This document shows, piece by piece, positions 34,078 to 43,529 of a DNA stretch of 64,000 bases. The position numbers were made by a program, and so were the translations under genes. The stretch covers positions 248,001 to 312,000 of the forward strand of contig JAEURJ010000009.1 in the NCBI GenBank assembly GCA_016789305.1. The letters are read 5' to 3'. Source of the DNA: Anaerolineales bacterium. Its GTDB lineage: Bacteria; Chloroflexota; Anaerolineae; Anaerolineales; Villigracilaceae. The notes beneath the pieces were generated by a model that was given only the letters and a program-made list of their open reading frames with translations, was not told the origin of the DNA and ran no database searches. The stretch's first letter is position 1; each line of letters starts with the position of its first letter.

Positions 34078-35466
34078 TTATGGAGCGGGGGTGATTCCGA
34101 TGGTGGGTGTGGGGGATGCATCAAAATTGGGTGCGGGTGTCGAATATGTGACAACCGATTCCAAAAGCCAGCCTTCCACACGTTGACCGTTGCGGGTGAC
34201 GAAGACATGGATCCAGGTGACGCCGTTGACGATCTTGAAATCGGGGTAGATATCAACGATCGTGCCATTGTCCAACGTCATTAAGTATTTGCCGTTTGGT
34301 GTTTGTCGCAAATTTGCGCCACCGCCTTCGTTGGCACTTACTTTTCCACTGATGGGCTGGACTTCAATGGTCAATGTAATTGTCGGGGTGGCGGATGCCG
34401 GCAGGGTAATTGTTAAAGTTAAAGGAACAGGCGTAACGGAAAGCGGGGTGGAGCTGTTCGTAACCGTGGCTGTCGAAGTGGCGGCGACTGTTTCAGTGAC
34501 GACAAGCGGAGTACTGGTTTGTGATGTGGAATCGGCAGGTGTCGCTGAAGGCTGAGTAGTATTCGTCAGAGCCGGGAGCAGGCTGGGGGTTAAAGTCGGA
34601 AGTGATGTAGTCGCTTGAGTCGTGGGAGTCGATGTGGGAACATTCGCAGCGGCAGCCGAGGTTTTGAATCCAGGAACCATCAAAACATAAAGAATTACAA
34701 GGAAGATCACCATTCCAACACCGCTAAAAGCATATCCGCTGGAAGTTGGGCGGATACGCAGGGCAAACAGTGTGATCAACCCAAGTACGCTTGCAAGGGC
34801 CAGATGAACGATGGATACAAAAATTCCCTGCGGCCAAACACCCGGCAAGCCGGAGCCCAACCCAAAACCCGCTGCGCTGACCGGCAGGAAAAATGCATAA
34901 GCAATAATGACGCTGGGAAGAAACGGCCTGCTCTCAGAACGAATAAAGGAAGCAACCAGGGTCACCGCACCGATGGCGATCACCAGGAGTTCCGGAATCC
35001 ACAAACGTGCATGTGTATAAAGATTGGTCAAGGTGTATGGCAGGAACAATCGCATACAAAAACCGGTCAGCACGCCGCCGATGAACACGAGGATGGCGCT
35101 GATCAAAAGCGCCATGCCGGTTTCAAATAAAAAGCGGGGCGAGCCGGTAAGAATGGCGAGCAGAAATCCCACCCACGGGACCATCAGCGGAGCGAGCAAA
35201 ATTCCGAGCAACAATAATGCCTGCGAATCAAGCATGAAGCCAAGTCCCAGGATCGCTCCACAAGCCAGTGAAAACACAAACAATTCAATCGATGGAAACG
35301 CACGCTTGGCAAGCGAACCAATTAATTCCGCCTGACCTTCGGCATCGGTGGGAATCATTTCGCGGCGCGTCACACGGCGGCGGCGGCCACGCAGTGCTGC
35401 GGATGGATCTTCGCGCAAAGGCGGCGGTGGTTCGATGGGAATGATCGGTTCTTCAGGAAGAGACAT
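34078..35466 (-). CDS. DUF389-like membrane protein with C-terminal SH3 domain
   Basis: 462 residues from ATG 35466; an upstream TTG overlaps the -10 box. An N-terminal Pro/Arg-rich cytoplasmic tail is followed by about seven helices (about 60-270) with the DUF389 core LDSQALLLLGILLAPLMVPW. A Ser/Thr/Pro linker of about 110 residues leads to an SH3 domain (about 375-445; GGGANLRQTPNGK, GWLLESVV). Function unknown; DUF389 proteins are undefined membrane proteins and the SH3 module suggests cell-wall contact. TATAAT eight bases before the ATG and no Shine-Dalgarno indicate a leaderless mRNA. Confidence 0.75.
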   Translation of the reverse strand: MSLPEEPIIPIEPPPPLREDPSAALRGRRRRVTRREMIPTDAEGQAELIGSLAKRAFPSIELFVFSLACGAILGLGFMLDSQALLLLGILLAPLMVPWVGFLLAILTGSPRFLFETGMALLISAILVFIGGVLTGFCMRLFLPYTLTNLYTHARLWIPELLVIAIGAVTLVASFIRSESRPFLPSVIIAYAFFLPVSAAGFGLGSGLPGVWPQGIFVSIVHLALASVLGLITLFALRIRPTSSGYAFSGVGMVIFLVILYVLMVPGFKTSAAAANVPTSTPTTQATTSLPTLTPSLLPALTNTTQPSATPADSTSQTSTPLVVTETVAATSTATVTNSSTPLSVTPVPLTLTITLPASATPTITLTIEVQPISGKVSANEGGGANLRQTPNGKYLMTLDNGTIVDIYPDFKIVNGVTWIHVFVTRNGQRVEGWLLESVVTYSTPAPNFDASPTPTIGITPAP

Positions 35467-35474
35467 AGAATCCA

Positions 35475-35480
35475 ATTATA
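35475..35480 (-). promoter_or_regulatory. Candidate -10 box (TATAAT) for a leaderless transcript
   Basis: Perfect TATAAT on the minus strand eight bases before ATG 35466. Confidence 0.5.
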
Positions 35481-35557
35481 CAGGTGATGGAAAGACTCTG
35501 ACAGGTGCAGGCAGGGATGAGCACTATGATAATATAGCCAATACCACAAGGAAAACA

Positions 35558-37120
35558 ATGGCAAAAATACGGTACTTTGCAGGGCAGAATTGGGTAATTT
35601 TATCCCTTTCGGTTCTCTTCACATGTTGGGCATTGGCATTCATTCATCACGCCTCTTATGTTGCCACAGATGGAAGGCTGTATTTCAACCTTTTTGACGA
35701 TGCACTGATCTCCATGCGCTATGCCTGGAATTTTGCACATGGAAACGGGTTGGTATGGAATAAAGGTGAATATGTGGAGGGATACACCAACCTGTTGATG
35801 ACGCTGTTGATGGCGATCGCATCTTTTTTTCTTGAGAAACGCTATGCAGTGCTTGCCATTCAATTAACAGGAATTGTCTTTGTGTTGGGTACGGCATTCT
35901 GCACAGTTCAAATCCTCAACCTGCTTAAACCCGCAAAAGCTCCGCAATATATTTTATTTGCGACAATCCTGCTGTACTACCCATTGAATTACTGGTCCCT
36001 GCTTGGGATGGAAACCGGTCTGCTGGCATTTTTACTGAGTGCCGGAGTGCTCTACTCACTTTTATATGCAGAAAACTTGAACACGAAACATCTCTGGTTG
36101 ATGGTGCTTTGTTTTGGACTGGCTTATCTCACACGCAACGACTCGTTGCTTTTTGCCGCGCTGACATTTCTATATTTGACATTGACTCTAAAGTTCGGCA
36201 AAATGTATATCCAACTTTTTCTCGCTTCAGGCCTGACCTACAGCCTGTTCCCGGTTGGACAGACTCTCTTCCGCTATTGGTATTACGGCCAAATCGTGCC
36301 AAACACGTACACGTTGAAGCTCGTCGGCATGGCTTTGGATGAACGGCTGCGAAATGGTTGGGGATTCGTTCAATCTTTTTTAAGAGAATCAAGCTGGGTC
36401 CTGGTCATCGCCGCGTTGGGATTATTCATTAAGCCGTCCAAACAAAAATTTTATCTCTTCGGCTTTTTTCTCATTTCCATTTCTTATCAAATCTACGTGG
36501 GCGGCGACCCGTGGACCTACTGGCGCATCATGGCTCCCACCATGCCATTCGTTTTTGTATTATTGGTTTCCACTTGTGAAGAAATACTAAATCTAACTTC
36601 GATCAAGCCACCAGGTCTTATTTACCCCTTTTTATTAATTGCGATCACCCTCGCAGGCTTGTATAAAGCCGACTCTCGCTTCCTCAAGGAAATGTCCATG
36701 CAAGAACTCCCGTTTGACGTGGAAGTAGCTCACAAAAACATTGAGTCTGCAATCGCAATTAACGAAATCACAAAAGAAACAGCCTCTATTGGCGTCTTCC
36801 GGGCCGGAGTACTTCCCTATTACGTAAATCAGACGGCAATTGACTTCCTCGGTAAATCAGATCCATACATTGCCAATCTCCCTCCCGACACCTCAGGCAC
36901 CATGTCCTGGGATGGCATGAACAGCGTTCCCGGGCATAACAAGTACGACCTCACCTACTCCATTCAAACCCTGCTCCCCACCTATGTGGACGATTTGAAA
37001 TGGGGCACGCAGGATTTAACAGAATGGGGCAAGGAACATTATGTACTTGTCCGCTATAACAAAACCTGGTTGTGGCTTCTAAAAGACTCGCCCGATGTGT
37101 ATTGGGATAAGGTCAAATAG
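35558..37120 (+). CDS. GT-C family polytopic glycosyltransferase (AftB/LphB-like)
   Basis: 520 residues from ATG 35558, which has AAGGA five bases upstream; an apparent upstream extension runs antisense through the DUF389 gene. About ten helices. The first external loop shows FDDALISMRYAWNFAHGNG and YVEGYTNLLMTLL, the DD-containing pattern of GT-C enzymes related to AftB/LphB, with a C-terminal external domain of about 170 residues. It likely transfers a pentose or hexose from a polyprenyl-phosphate donor onto a surface glycan. Divergent from the DUF389 gene with 91 bases between. Confidence 0.72.
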   Translation: MAKIRYFAGQNWVILSLSVLFTCWALAFIHHASYVATDGRLYFNLFDDALISMRYAWNFAHGNGLVWNKGEYVEGYTNLLMTLLMAIASFFLEKRYAVLAIQLTGIVFVLGTAFCTVQILNLLKPAKAPQYILFATILLYYPLNYWSLLGMETGLLAFLLSAGVLYSLLYAENLNTKHLWLMVLCFGLAYLTRNDSLLFAALTFLYLTLTLKFGKMYIQLFLASGLTYSLFPVGQTLFRYWYYGQIVPNTYTLKLVGMALDERLRNGWGFVQSFLRESSWVLVIAALGLFIKPSKQKFYLFGFFLISISYQIYVGGDPWTYWRIMAPTMPFVFVLLVSTCEEILNLTSIKPPGLIYPFLLIAITLAGLYKADSRFLKEMSMQELPFDVEVAHKNIESAIAINEITKETASIGVFRAGVLPYYVNQTAIDFLGKSDPYIANLPPDTSGTMSWDGMNSVPGHNKYDLTYSIQTLLPTYVDDLKWGTQDLTEWGKEHYVLVRYNKTWLWLLKDSPDVYWDKVK

Positions 37121-37172
37121 GGAAACCTAGTTCGCCGAAAAGGCGTACACCATTTTAGAAAAGGAATAACCC

Positions 37173-38018
37173 ATGAACGAACCACGTGTATACAAAAACT
37201 CTCCGTTTCTATTTATATTGATGCTCTTGATTTTCGGAGTTCTTTTTATTGGCCTGGTCACCGCCATGGGACGTGATACCTGGTACATCATGATCCCATT
37301 TGCGCTGGCATTCGGCATCATTTTCCTGGTTGCAATGCTCTCATTGACATCCAAAACCATCATCTCAGATGAGGAGATTTCCACGCAAAATCTCCTCGGC
37401 ACAAAAACACTGCGCTGGAGCGAGATCAATCAGGTTTCCGGTTGGGGCCATGCCATTAAGTTACGCGATATGGATAGAAATTTGACCGTTGCGCCCAGCC
37501 CGCAACTGCCCGGGTATCCCGAAGTCATCGAGTGGATAGGCATCAAACGACCCGATCTGTTCAGTCCGATGGAATATGCTGAAATGTCCAAAAGCTGGGC
37601 CGCGACTGCCGCATTTCCCATTGCAGGGCTGGCCATGCTCGGTTTGGGTGCGTTTTTGTATACACAGACACAATCCAATGGTGATACTTTTTTCCCTGTA
37701 ATCTTCCTGGTATTCGTCGGCCTTGGCTTCCTCATTGCAACCTTTACTTCGATACAAGCGGTCTCAATAGAGGGGAATTCAATTGTGATCGGGTATCTCT
37801 TCAATCAAAAGACGTTGCTTGCCGATGAAATTGCCTCCGTCAACTTGAGTTACACACAGACCCGCAATGGAAAGAATTATTTTGTGGCACTGTATTTGAC
37901 GAACAAAAAGACGGTTCGTCTCTCCGGGCTAAGGCCGAATTTGCCTGTGGTATATCTCGTTCTTAAAAACTGGCACAGGAAAAACACGGGAACTAATAAT
38001 TCATCAAGCCGTCTTTAG
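37173..38018 (+). CDS. Membrane protein with PH-like domains, function unknown
   Basis: 281 residues. Two helices near the N-terminus (about 10-55), a soluble segment with ISDEEISTQNLLGTKTLRWSEI (about 68-90) that looks like a bacterial PH-fold strand pattern, two helices (about 140-195), and a second such segment (VSIEGNSIVIGYLFNQKTL, DEIASVNLSY). The duplicated 2TM-PH layout is visible without a confident family name. The start has AAGGAA. The 3' end overlaps the convergent gene by 15 bases. Confidence 0.7.
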   Translation: MNEPRVYKNSPFLFILMLLIFGVLFIGLVTAMGRDTWYIMIPFALAFGIIFLVAMLSLTSKTIISDEEISTQNLLGTKTLRWSEINQVSGWGHAIKLRDMDRNLTVAPSPQLPGYPEVIEWIGIKRPDLFSPMEYAEMSKSWAATAAFPIAGLAMLGLGAFLYTQTQSNGDTFFPVIFLVFVGLGFLIATFTSIQAVSIEGNSIVIGYLFNQKTLLADEIASVNLSYTQTRNGKNYFVALYLTNKKTVRLSGLRPNLPVVYLVLKNWHRKNTGTNNSSSRL

Positions 38019-39539
38019 AAAATCATAATCGATCAGCCAGGAGCCAATCCTGTTCCCGCTGGGGAAGGTCTGTGCCAGTAATAGACAAAATAAGCCGATC
38101 ACGCGGTCAAACAGAAAAAACGATACTAACCCAATCAACGAGAAGATGCACCACAGGGTAAATTGAAGTTTTGGATTCGGAATTGGCATGGTCATATTCT
38201 TTTTCCAATCATCTAATGACCGCAATGCGCGGCGACTAAAGGCTATCCCCATTATCAAATAAAAAGAGATTCCAAAATATGCCGACGCAGGGACAAAGCC
38301 GTTAGTGGGCACTCTGCCTTCAGTGATTTGGAGACGGGTTAGGGCGAATAATAAAGAGACTTCACCAATGTATGGAGCATCAGACAAGTTTGACAACATG
38401 CGTGGACCAAGTCGCGTCCCATCCGGTAAAGGCCAGGAGGCAGACAACGCCTCCACACTTAATGGGTAGGAATGATCATAACGCCCAAAGGCACGCGCTG
38501 CGCCGATCCCAAACGCGCTGGCTGCTGTTCCATAACCGGCAAGGATGGGACCGGAGTCTACGTCCCCTGCCCAACTACCATAAGACAAGTCACGTGAAAA
38601 TTCACGGAAACCAGCGGTAGCCCAGGTTTGCTTCCAAAAATAGTTTTCATAATTGGCGTACCACTCCTGCGAAGTTACCGGCCAGAGTTCAGGTGCACCG
38701 ATCAGCATGAATGAAATTCCCGCGCCGCGTGCCGGCCCATATCCAACCCCTGTTCGTGAATCAGCAATGTATGCCGGCAAACCTGTCTCCTCATCCAACA
38801 CGCCTCCTTGAAATCCGCGCAGGGCTCGTTGAACAAATTGTGAATGATCAGTACCCAATACTTTATCGGCGCGTTGGATGGCAGCAATTGCCGGCAGGAT
38901 ATCCACCGGGTAACATTGACCGGGGTAATCATCTAGCAACCCATACGCAGATTCATCCAATTCCTTTGAAAGTGATTCCACTTGCTCGCGCAAGAGGTCT
39001 TCATACTGATCATTCCCGGTAAGTTTTTGATAACTGGTCAAGCCGCTGATCAATAACATGCGATAAAAAAGATTTTCTCGGGAAAGATAATCATCACCCC
39101 AATGCTGCCGGACCCAGCCTGCATGACCCGGATCTGCAACCAGTGCAGCAGATGCTTCAATCGCATCAAGTGCATATTCCGCCGGCGCGACAGGATAAAG
39201 CGTCGGGTCCTTTTCCCAGGCTTGCTGGAGTGACTCGGTTGATGAAAGATAAAAGACTGTGCCAAAGACAGGCCATTCCGTTCCGGAAATGTTATTAATA
39301 TTCAACCCGGCAGCTTCACCGGAAGCAACCCGTTCCTGAGCCCAAACCGCATAGTCCCTTGAAAGGGAGCGATGCCAGCCGAATGTAAAATGAGGGACAT
39401 TGCCTGCCTTCAAACCTGGGTCTTGCATCTCATGAAGAATCGTGATTGCTGGATAAAAAAAGAAATATATTGACAATACGATCAACAAAACAGTGTTGAT
39501 GTAAATACACCAGTTAAATTTCCTAGCGATCATCGACAT
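38004..39539 (-). CDS. Membrane-anchored alpha/alpha-toroid protein, linalool dehydratase/isomerase-like
   Basis: 511 residues: an N-terminal helix (about 10-32), a large extracytoplasmic domain (about 50-415) and two to three C-terminal helices (about 420-500). The domain has regularly spaced helix pairs and motifs YRMLLISGLTSYQKLTG, DDYPGQCYPVD and YGPARGAGISFMLIG. Layout and the central Cys resemble the LinD alpha/alpha-barrel family, but identity is low and this is a structural impression. Catalysis on an isoprenoid or a glycan-related role are both possible. Convergent overlap of 15 bases with the neighbour. Confidence 0.5.
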   Translation of the reverse strand: MSMIARKFNWCIYINTVLLIVLSIYFFFYPAITILHEMQDPGLKAGNVPHFTFGWHRSLSRDYAVWAQERVASGEAAGLNINNISGTEWPVFGTVFYLSSTESLQQAWEKDPTLYPVAPAEYALDAIEASAALVADPGHAGWVRQHWGDDYLSRENLFYRMLLISGLTSYQKLTGNDQYEDLLREQVESLSKELDESAYGLLDDYPGQCYPVDILPAIAAIQRADKVLGTDHSQFVQRALRGFQGGVLDEETGLPAYIADSRTGVGYGPARGAGISFMLIGAPELWPVTSQEWYANYENYFWKQTWATAGFREFSRDLSYGSWAGDVDSGPILAGYGTAASAFGIGAARAFGRYDHSYPLSVEALSASWPLPDGTRLGPRMLSNLSDAPYIGEVSLLFALTRLQITEGRVPTNGFVPASAYFGISFYLIMGIAFSRRALRSLDDWKKNMTMPIPNPKLQFTLWCIFSLIGLVSFFLFDRVIGLFCLLLAQTFPSGNRIGSWLIDYDFLKTA

Positions 39540-39625
39540 CCCTCCCGAAAAAACAGAATGAGTAGCATCTCAATTGTATCGGGAAATTCGTCAGACAAGT
39601 GGACAAAATTAACACATCCCTTTAA

Positions 39626-39654
39626 TTCAGTGTTAACCGTCATCCTGCTATAAT
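39626..39654 (+). promoter_or_regulatory. Promoter for the R3H ATPase leader RNA
   Basis: TTCAGT (39626-39631), 17-base spacer, TATAAT (39649-39654); predicted start near 39661. Confidence 0.6.
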
Positions 39655-39660
39655 AGGCCT

Positions 39661-39893
39661 TGCACGTAACGCCAACTCATGCCGAGGCTGCGGGCAAGCC
39701 CGGCACGCGAAACGTGACATCCTTTTACAGGCGGTACTCCATCATGCTCAATTATTATTTCCTCCACTAACTTCATCTCTTGCAACGTGTTTCGCGCAAG
39801 CCGCCGCGGCACAACTGTTTCCGTTTTCCCTCCCCTTTTTAACTATTACGTGTCACTTGATACCTGACATCTGCAACACCTGAAACTTAACAT
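39661..39893 (+). other. Long, structured 5' leader of unknown type
   Basis: About 230 bases without a gene precede the R3H ATPase. Pairings visible by eye: CACGT (39663-39667) with ACGTG (39712-39716), an inner GCC/GGC plus GGG/CCC hairpin (39681-39704), CGCGAAAC (39706-39713) with GTTTCGCG (39789-39796), and GGCGG (39730-39734) with CCGCC (39801-39805). The last two cross, so a pseudoknot or alternative folds are possible. It matches no riboswitch consensus I know. Confidence 0.35.
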
Positions 39894-41498
39894 ATGACTC
39901 AACATCGAATTACAGACGACCTCGACGTTCTTTTGGACGTCCTCCCAACTTTCCTTCGTCATGCGGTGGAAAAGGTCAACAACAGCGATAAATTGATCGA
40001 GATCGTCATTGACCTTGGCCGCCTGCCTTCCGCACGTTATGTGGAAAATGAAATCACACTTTCCGATAAAGAGGTCACGCGCGCAGACATAGACCATATC
40101 ACCGAGCGCATCGGCACTTTCGACACCGACAACCGCGCCGGCATGGAACGCACGCTTCATCGCATCTCCGCCATTCGCAACCGACGTGGAGCAATTGTGG
40201 GCCTCACCTGCCGCGTGGGCCGCGCCGTTTACGGCACGGTTGACATCATTCAAGACATCATCGAATCGGGCAAGTCCGTTTTAATCCTTGGAAGGCCCGG
40301 CGTTGGCAAAACAACTTTGCTTCGTGAAGCAGCCCGTATCCTCGCTGAAAACAAACGCGTGGTGATCGTTGATACCTCCAATGAAATCGGCGGCGATGGT
40401 GATGTCCCCCACCCTGCGGTTGGCAAGGCGCGCAGAATGCAAGTGCGCGAGCCCATGCTTCAGCATGAAGTGATGATCGAAGCCGTTGAAAATCATAATC
40501 CCGAAGTCATCGTCATCGATGAGATCGGACGCGAACTCGAAGCCCTCGCCGCGCGCACCATCGCGGAACGCGGCGTGCAGCTCATCGGCACCGCACATGG
40601 CATCACGCTTGAAAATCTTTTACTCAACCCAACGCTGAGCGATCTCGTCGGTGGGATCGAAGCGGTCACTCTTTCAGACGAGGAAGCCCGTCGACGCGGC
40701 ACCCAGAAAACAGTTTTGGAAAGACGCGCTCCTCCCACGTTTGATGTGCTCATCGAGATCCAGCATCGCGAACGATTCGCTGTTCATCTCGATATCCTAT
40801 CCGCTGTGGATGCGTTGCTGCGCGATATGCCCATGTCGCCGGAGATTCGAACGCTCGACGAATCTGGACAAATACAAATTGAAAAACCTGCGCCGCCAAA
40901 ACCTTCCACCAAAGTGGATTCAAAAACGCCTCGCCGCGGACGTCAGCCTGCTCCCGTTATCGAGGAATATTCGCCACGCTCTGAGCCGCCCACTCAACCC
41001 GTGGCTTCAACACCACACATCAGCACGAAGTTACAAACCGTGCGCGTGTTCGCGTATGGCGTGGCGCGCAATCGATTGATGCAAGCCGCAAAACGAGTCG
41101 GCGTGCCCGCCGTGGTGGTGACCGACGTCAACGAAGCCGATGTGCTCGTTACGTTGCGGACATATTATCGCAACCGCGAAGCGACGGTGATCGAAGCCGA
41201 AAGCCGCGGCATGCCCATCTATGTGCTGCGCGCAAACACCGTGGCGCAAGTGGAACAGTTCCTCGGCGATCTATATAACCTGACCGAGCATCAAGCTCCG
41301 CGCGACAATATGGAAGACGTGCGCGATGAAACCAAGAATGCCATCTCCGCCGTTTTGAATGGCGAACGATGGGTGGACCTGCCCCCCGGCCCTTCCCTCG
41401 TGCGCCGACTCCAACATGAAATGGCGCGCAATGCCGAGCTGGTGAGTCACTCCTACGGCAAGGAACCGAGACGGCATGTACGGATATTCAGAGAATAA
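39894..41498 (+). CDS. R3H domain AAA ATPase (SpoIIIAA/Ycf45-like)
   Basis: 534 residues. RecA-like ATPase domain with Walker A GRPGVGKTT (133-141), VVIVDTSNEIGG, Walker B VIVIDEIG and a TAHG sensor. A Pro/Lys-rich linker (about 310-370) is followed by a small domain and a C-terminal R3H nucleic-acid-binding domain (about 490-534; LPPGPSLVRRLQHEMA, SYGKEPRRHVRI). It resembles SpoIIIAA-type ATPases and the chloroplast/cyanobacterial Ycf45 group; the role is probably single-stranded nucleic acid handling but is unproven. The ATG lacks a Shine-Dalgarno and follows a long leader. Confidence 0.85.
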   Translation: MTQHRITDDLDVLLDVLPTFLRHAVEKVNNSDKLIEIVIDLGRLPSARYVENEITLSDKEVTRADIDHITERIGTFDTDNRAGMERTLHRISAIRNRRGAIVGLTCRVGRAVYGTVDIIQDIIESGKSVLILGRPGVGKTTLLREAARILAENKRVVIVDTSNEIGGDGDVPHPAVGKARRMQVREPMLQHEVMIEAVENHNPEVIVIDEIGRELEALAARTIAERGVQLIGTAHGITLENLLLNPTLSDLVGGIEAVTLSDEEARRRGTQKTVLERRAPPTFDVLIEIQHRERFAVHLDILSAVDALLRDMPMSPEIRTLDESGQIQIEKPAPPKPSTKVDSKTPRRGRQPAPVIEEYSPRSEPPTQPVASTPHISTKLQTVRVFAYGVARNRLMQAAKRVGVPAVVVTDVNEADVLVTLRTYYRNREATVIEAESRGMPIYVLRANTVAQVEQFLGDLYNLTEHQAPRDNMEDVRDETKNAISAVLNGERWVDLPPGPSLVRRLQHEMARNAELVSHSYGKEPRRHVRIFRE

Positions 41499-41535
41499 AA
41501 GAGAGAGCAGTCAAATTTGACTGCTCTCTCTTTTA
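41498..41535. terminator. Bidirectional terminator (38-base perfect palindrome)
   Basis: Arms AAAAGAGAGAGCAGTCAAA and complement, overlapping the R3H ATPase stop region. Confidence 0.9.
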
Positions 41536-41541
41536 TCATGG

Positions 41542-41602
41542 TAGGGGCGACCCTCCCATAGGGATCAACGAGTCTTGATCTTCCTGACGGGTCGCCCCTA
41601 CT
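41542..41602. repeat. Inverted repeat of a GGGGCG-type intergenic family
   Basis: 13-base perfect arms GTAGGGGCGACCC and complement with a 35-base loop, immediately after a complete terminator. A related element lies at 43528-43565, sharing the AGGGGCG core. Confidence 0.7.
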
Positions 41603-41605
41603 CTG

Positions 41606-42760
41606 TTATGTATGACTCGACTCGCCCAACGTGATGTTCAAACTCATTTCTTTTCCATCTCGTAAAACACCAAGGGAAATCGCATCGCCAGGCTTGTAGG
41701 TGTAAAGCATGTTGAGATAATCATGCGTCTCATCCACTTTGACATTATTAATGCTGACGATAATGTCTTTGGCCTGCAAGCCTGCGTCACTGGCCGGGCT
41801 ATTCGGCGCAACCTTGCTGACATAAATACCCCATTTCACCGGCAAGTGATACGCATCCGCGATATCGGGGGAGATCGCCTGAAAACTGATTCCCATGAAT
41901 GGGCGGGAGAAATATCCCTTCGCGATGATTTGTGAAGCCACTGCCTGTGCCGTGTTGACCGGGATCGCGAAGCCGAGTCCTTCGGCCACTGCCCCACTTC
42001 CAGAACCGCGCACGATCATGTTGTTGATACCGATCACTTCACCGGCCAGGTTGACCAGCGGTCCGCCGGAGTTGCCCTGGTTGATGGCTGCGTCAGTTTG
42101 GATCAAGCCCTCGACCTGGTATCCATTTCCGGTTTCGATGGAGCGGCCCGTTGCACTGACCACGCCAACGGTCACCGTGTTAAGGAAATCCCCAAGCGGC
42201 GAGCCGATGGCAATCACCGATTCGCCGGGATTGAGCAGATCCGAATTTCCAAGCGTTGCAACGGCGGGAACAGTTCCATCCGTTTTCAAAACCGCGATAT
42301 CAGAATATGGATCGGTTCCGACAAGCGTCGCTTTTTGTTCGGTTCCATCCGAAAGAATGATCGTGACATCCTGCGTGCCATCGACCACATGATTGTTGGT
42401 GACAATGTAACCTTTGTCTGAAATAAAGAAACCGCTGCCGCTGACCTTCGCGTCGCTGGTTTGACCGAAGATGGTCTGCTGGCCGGGAATGGTCCCAACA
42501 ATGGTCACGACTGCGGGACCAACTTTCTGCACCGACTGCGTCACCGCAGTTTCCACATCTGTGGAATTCAAGACCAACGTTTGCGCTGGGTTGTTTGTAG
42601 TGGAAGAGACCGCCGGCAGCGGCACATTGACCGAAGGCGCGGATTGATTTTGTCCGACAGCCTTATAAACTGCAAAGCCGCCTGCGAATGCGCCGGTCAA
42701 TGCGGAACCTCCCGCAATCACCACTGTCAATACAAAGTAAAGCATTTTTTTCCATGTCAT
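41606..42760 (-). CDS. HtrA/DegP-type serine protease with PDZ domain, membrane anchored
   Basis: 384 residues. Anchor helix (about 6-30), low-complexity linker, trypsin-like domain (about 75-275) with His124 (TNNHVV), Asp154 (SDIAVLK) and Ser231 (GNSGGPL), and one PDZ domain (about 285-380; GLQAKDIIVSINNV). It degrades or guards misfolded envelope proteins. The ATG has GGAGGT. A second, lipoprotein HtrA paralogue is at 47264-48400. Confidence 0.93.
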   Translation of the reverse strand: MTWKKMLYFVLTVVIAGGSALTGAFAGGFAVYKAVGQNQSAPSVNVPLPAVSSTTNNPAQTLVLNSTDVETAVTQSVQKVGPAVVTIVGTIPGQQTIFGQTSDAKVSGSGFFISDKGYIVTNNHVVDGTQDVTIILSDGTEQKATLVGTDPYSDIAVLKTDGTVPAVATLGNSDLLNPGESVIAIGSPLGDFLNTVTVGVVSATGRSIETGNGYQVEGLIQTDAAINQGNSGGPLVNLAGEVIGINNMIVRGSGSGAVAEGLGFAIPVNTAQAVASQIIAKGYFSRPFMGISFQAISPDIADAYHLPVKWGIYVSKVAPNSPASDAGLQAKDIIVSINNVKVDETHDYLNMLYTYKPGDAISLGVLRDGKEMSLNITLGESSHT

Positions 42761-42911
42761 TTTTACCTCCGAAGTTGTAGATAAATACTAGTCCTCGAAA
42801 ATGACACGATAATTAAATATTTGGCTGTAAAATAGGTCTAAAATAAAAGCACGCTAAGAGTTTGTATAAAACAAACATAATAATTTTTAATCAAAGTTTA
42901 AGTTGAGGATT

Positions 42912-43529
42912 ATGTTCATCACTCTCGAAGGCCCGGAAGGCTCCGGCAAAACATCTCACATTCCCCCGCTCGTGGAGTATCTCCGCGGGCAGGGACATGT
43001 CGTATTCCCCACCCGCGAACCGGGCGGGACCTCCATCAGCGAACAGGTCCGCGATATTTTGCATGATTTGAAAAACGTGGAGATGCATCCGCGAACGGAA
43101 ACGCTGCTCTATCAAGCTGCGCGTGCACAGATCGTGGAGCAAGTCATTAAACCGCGTCTTGCGGACGGGGAAATTGTCATCTCTGACCGATATTATGATT
43201 CCACGATTGCTTATCAGGGATATGGACATCAACAGGATTTGGAACAAGTCCGCACTTTGGTGAAATATGCAACCGGCGGATTAAGTCCCGACCTGACCAT
43301 TCTGCTCGATCTGGATGTGGAAACTGGTCTCAAACGCAAGAAGCAAAACCAAGCCGAATGGAATCGCATGGACGACCACGAAGTGAAATTCTACGAACGA
43401 GTCCGCGCAGGATATTTGGAGATGGTCAAGCAGGAGCCAAATCGTTGGGTTGTAGTGAACTCGGATCAGAAGTGGGAGTCCGTACAGGAAGAGTTGCGAG
43501 AAGCCATCATAAATAAATTGGAAAAATAA
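42912..43529 (+). CDS. tmk: Thymidylate kinase
   Basis: 205 residues from ATG 42912 with GAGG just upstream; an in-frame TTG at 42903 is the alternative. It converts dTMP to dTDP with ATP. P-loop GPEGSGKT (7-14), REPGGTSISEQVR, the DRY motif (SDRYYDSTIAYQGYG) and a LID segment are present. It heads a run of co-directional genes with the S51 peptidase, ClbS-like and map genes, although the next gene has its own candidate promoter. Confidence 0.95.
   Translation: MFITLEGPEGSGKTSHIPPLVEYLRGQGHVVFPTREPGGTSISEQVRDILHDLKNVEMHPRTETLLYQAARAQIVEQVIKPRLADGEIVISDRYYDSTIAYQGYGHQQDLEQVRTLVKYATGGLSPDLTILLDLDVETGLKRKKQNQAEWNRMDDHEVKFYERVRAGYLEMVKQEPNRWVVVNSDQKWESVQEELREAIINKLEK

Noticed and set aside
35348..35557. 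Extended N-terminus of the AftB-like glycosyltransferase
   Set aside because: It is the complement of the DUF389 coding region; ATG 35558 has a good ribosome site and begins the first helix.
39846..40253. Minus-strand frame across the R3H ATPase start
   Set aside because: No ribosome site or family features; the plus-strand gene has clear ATPase motifs.
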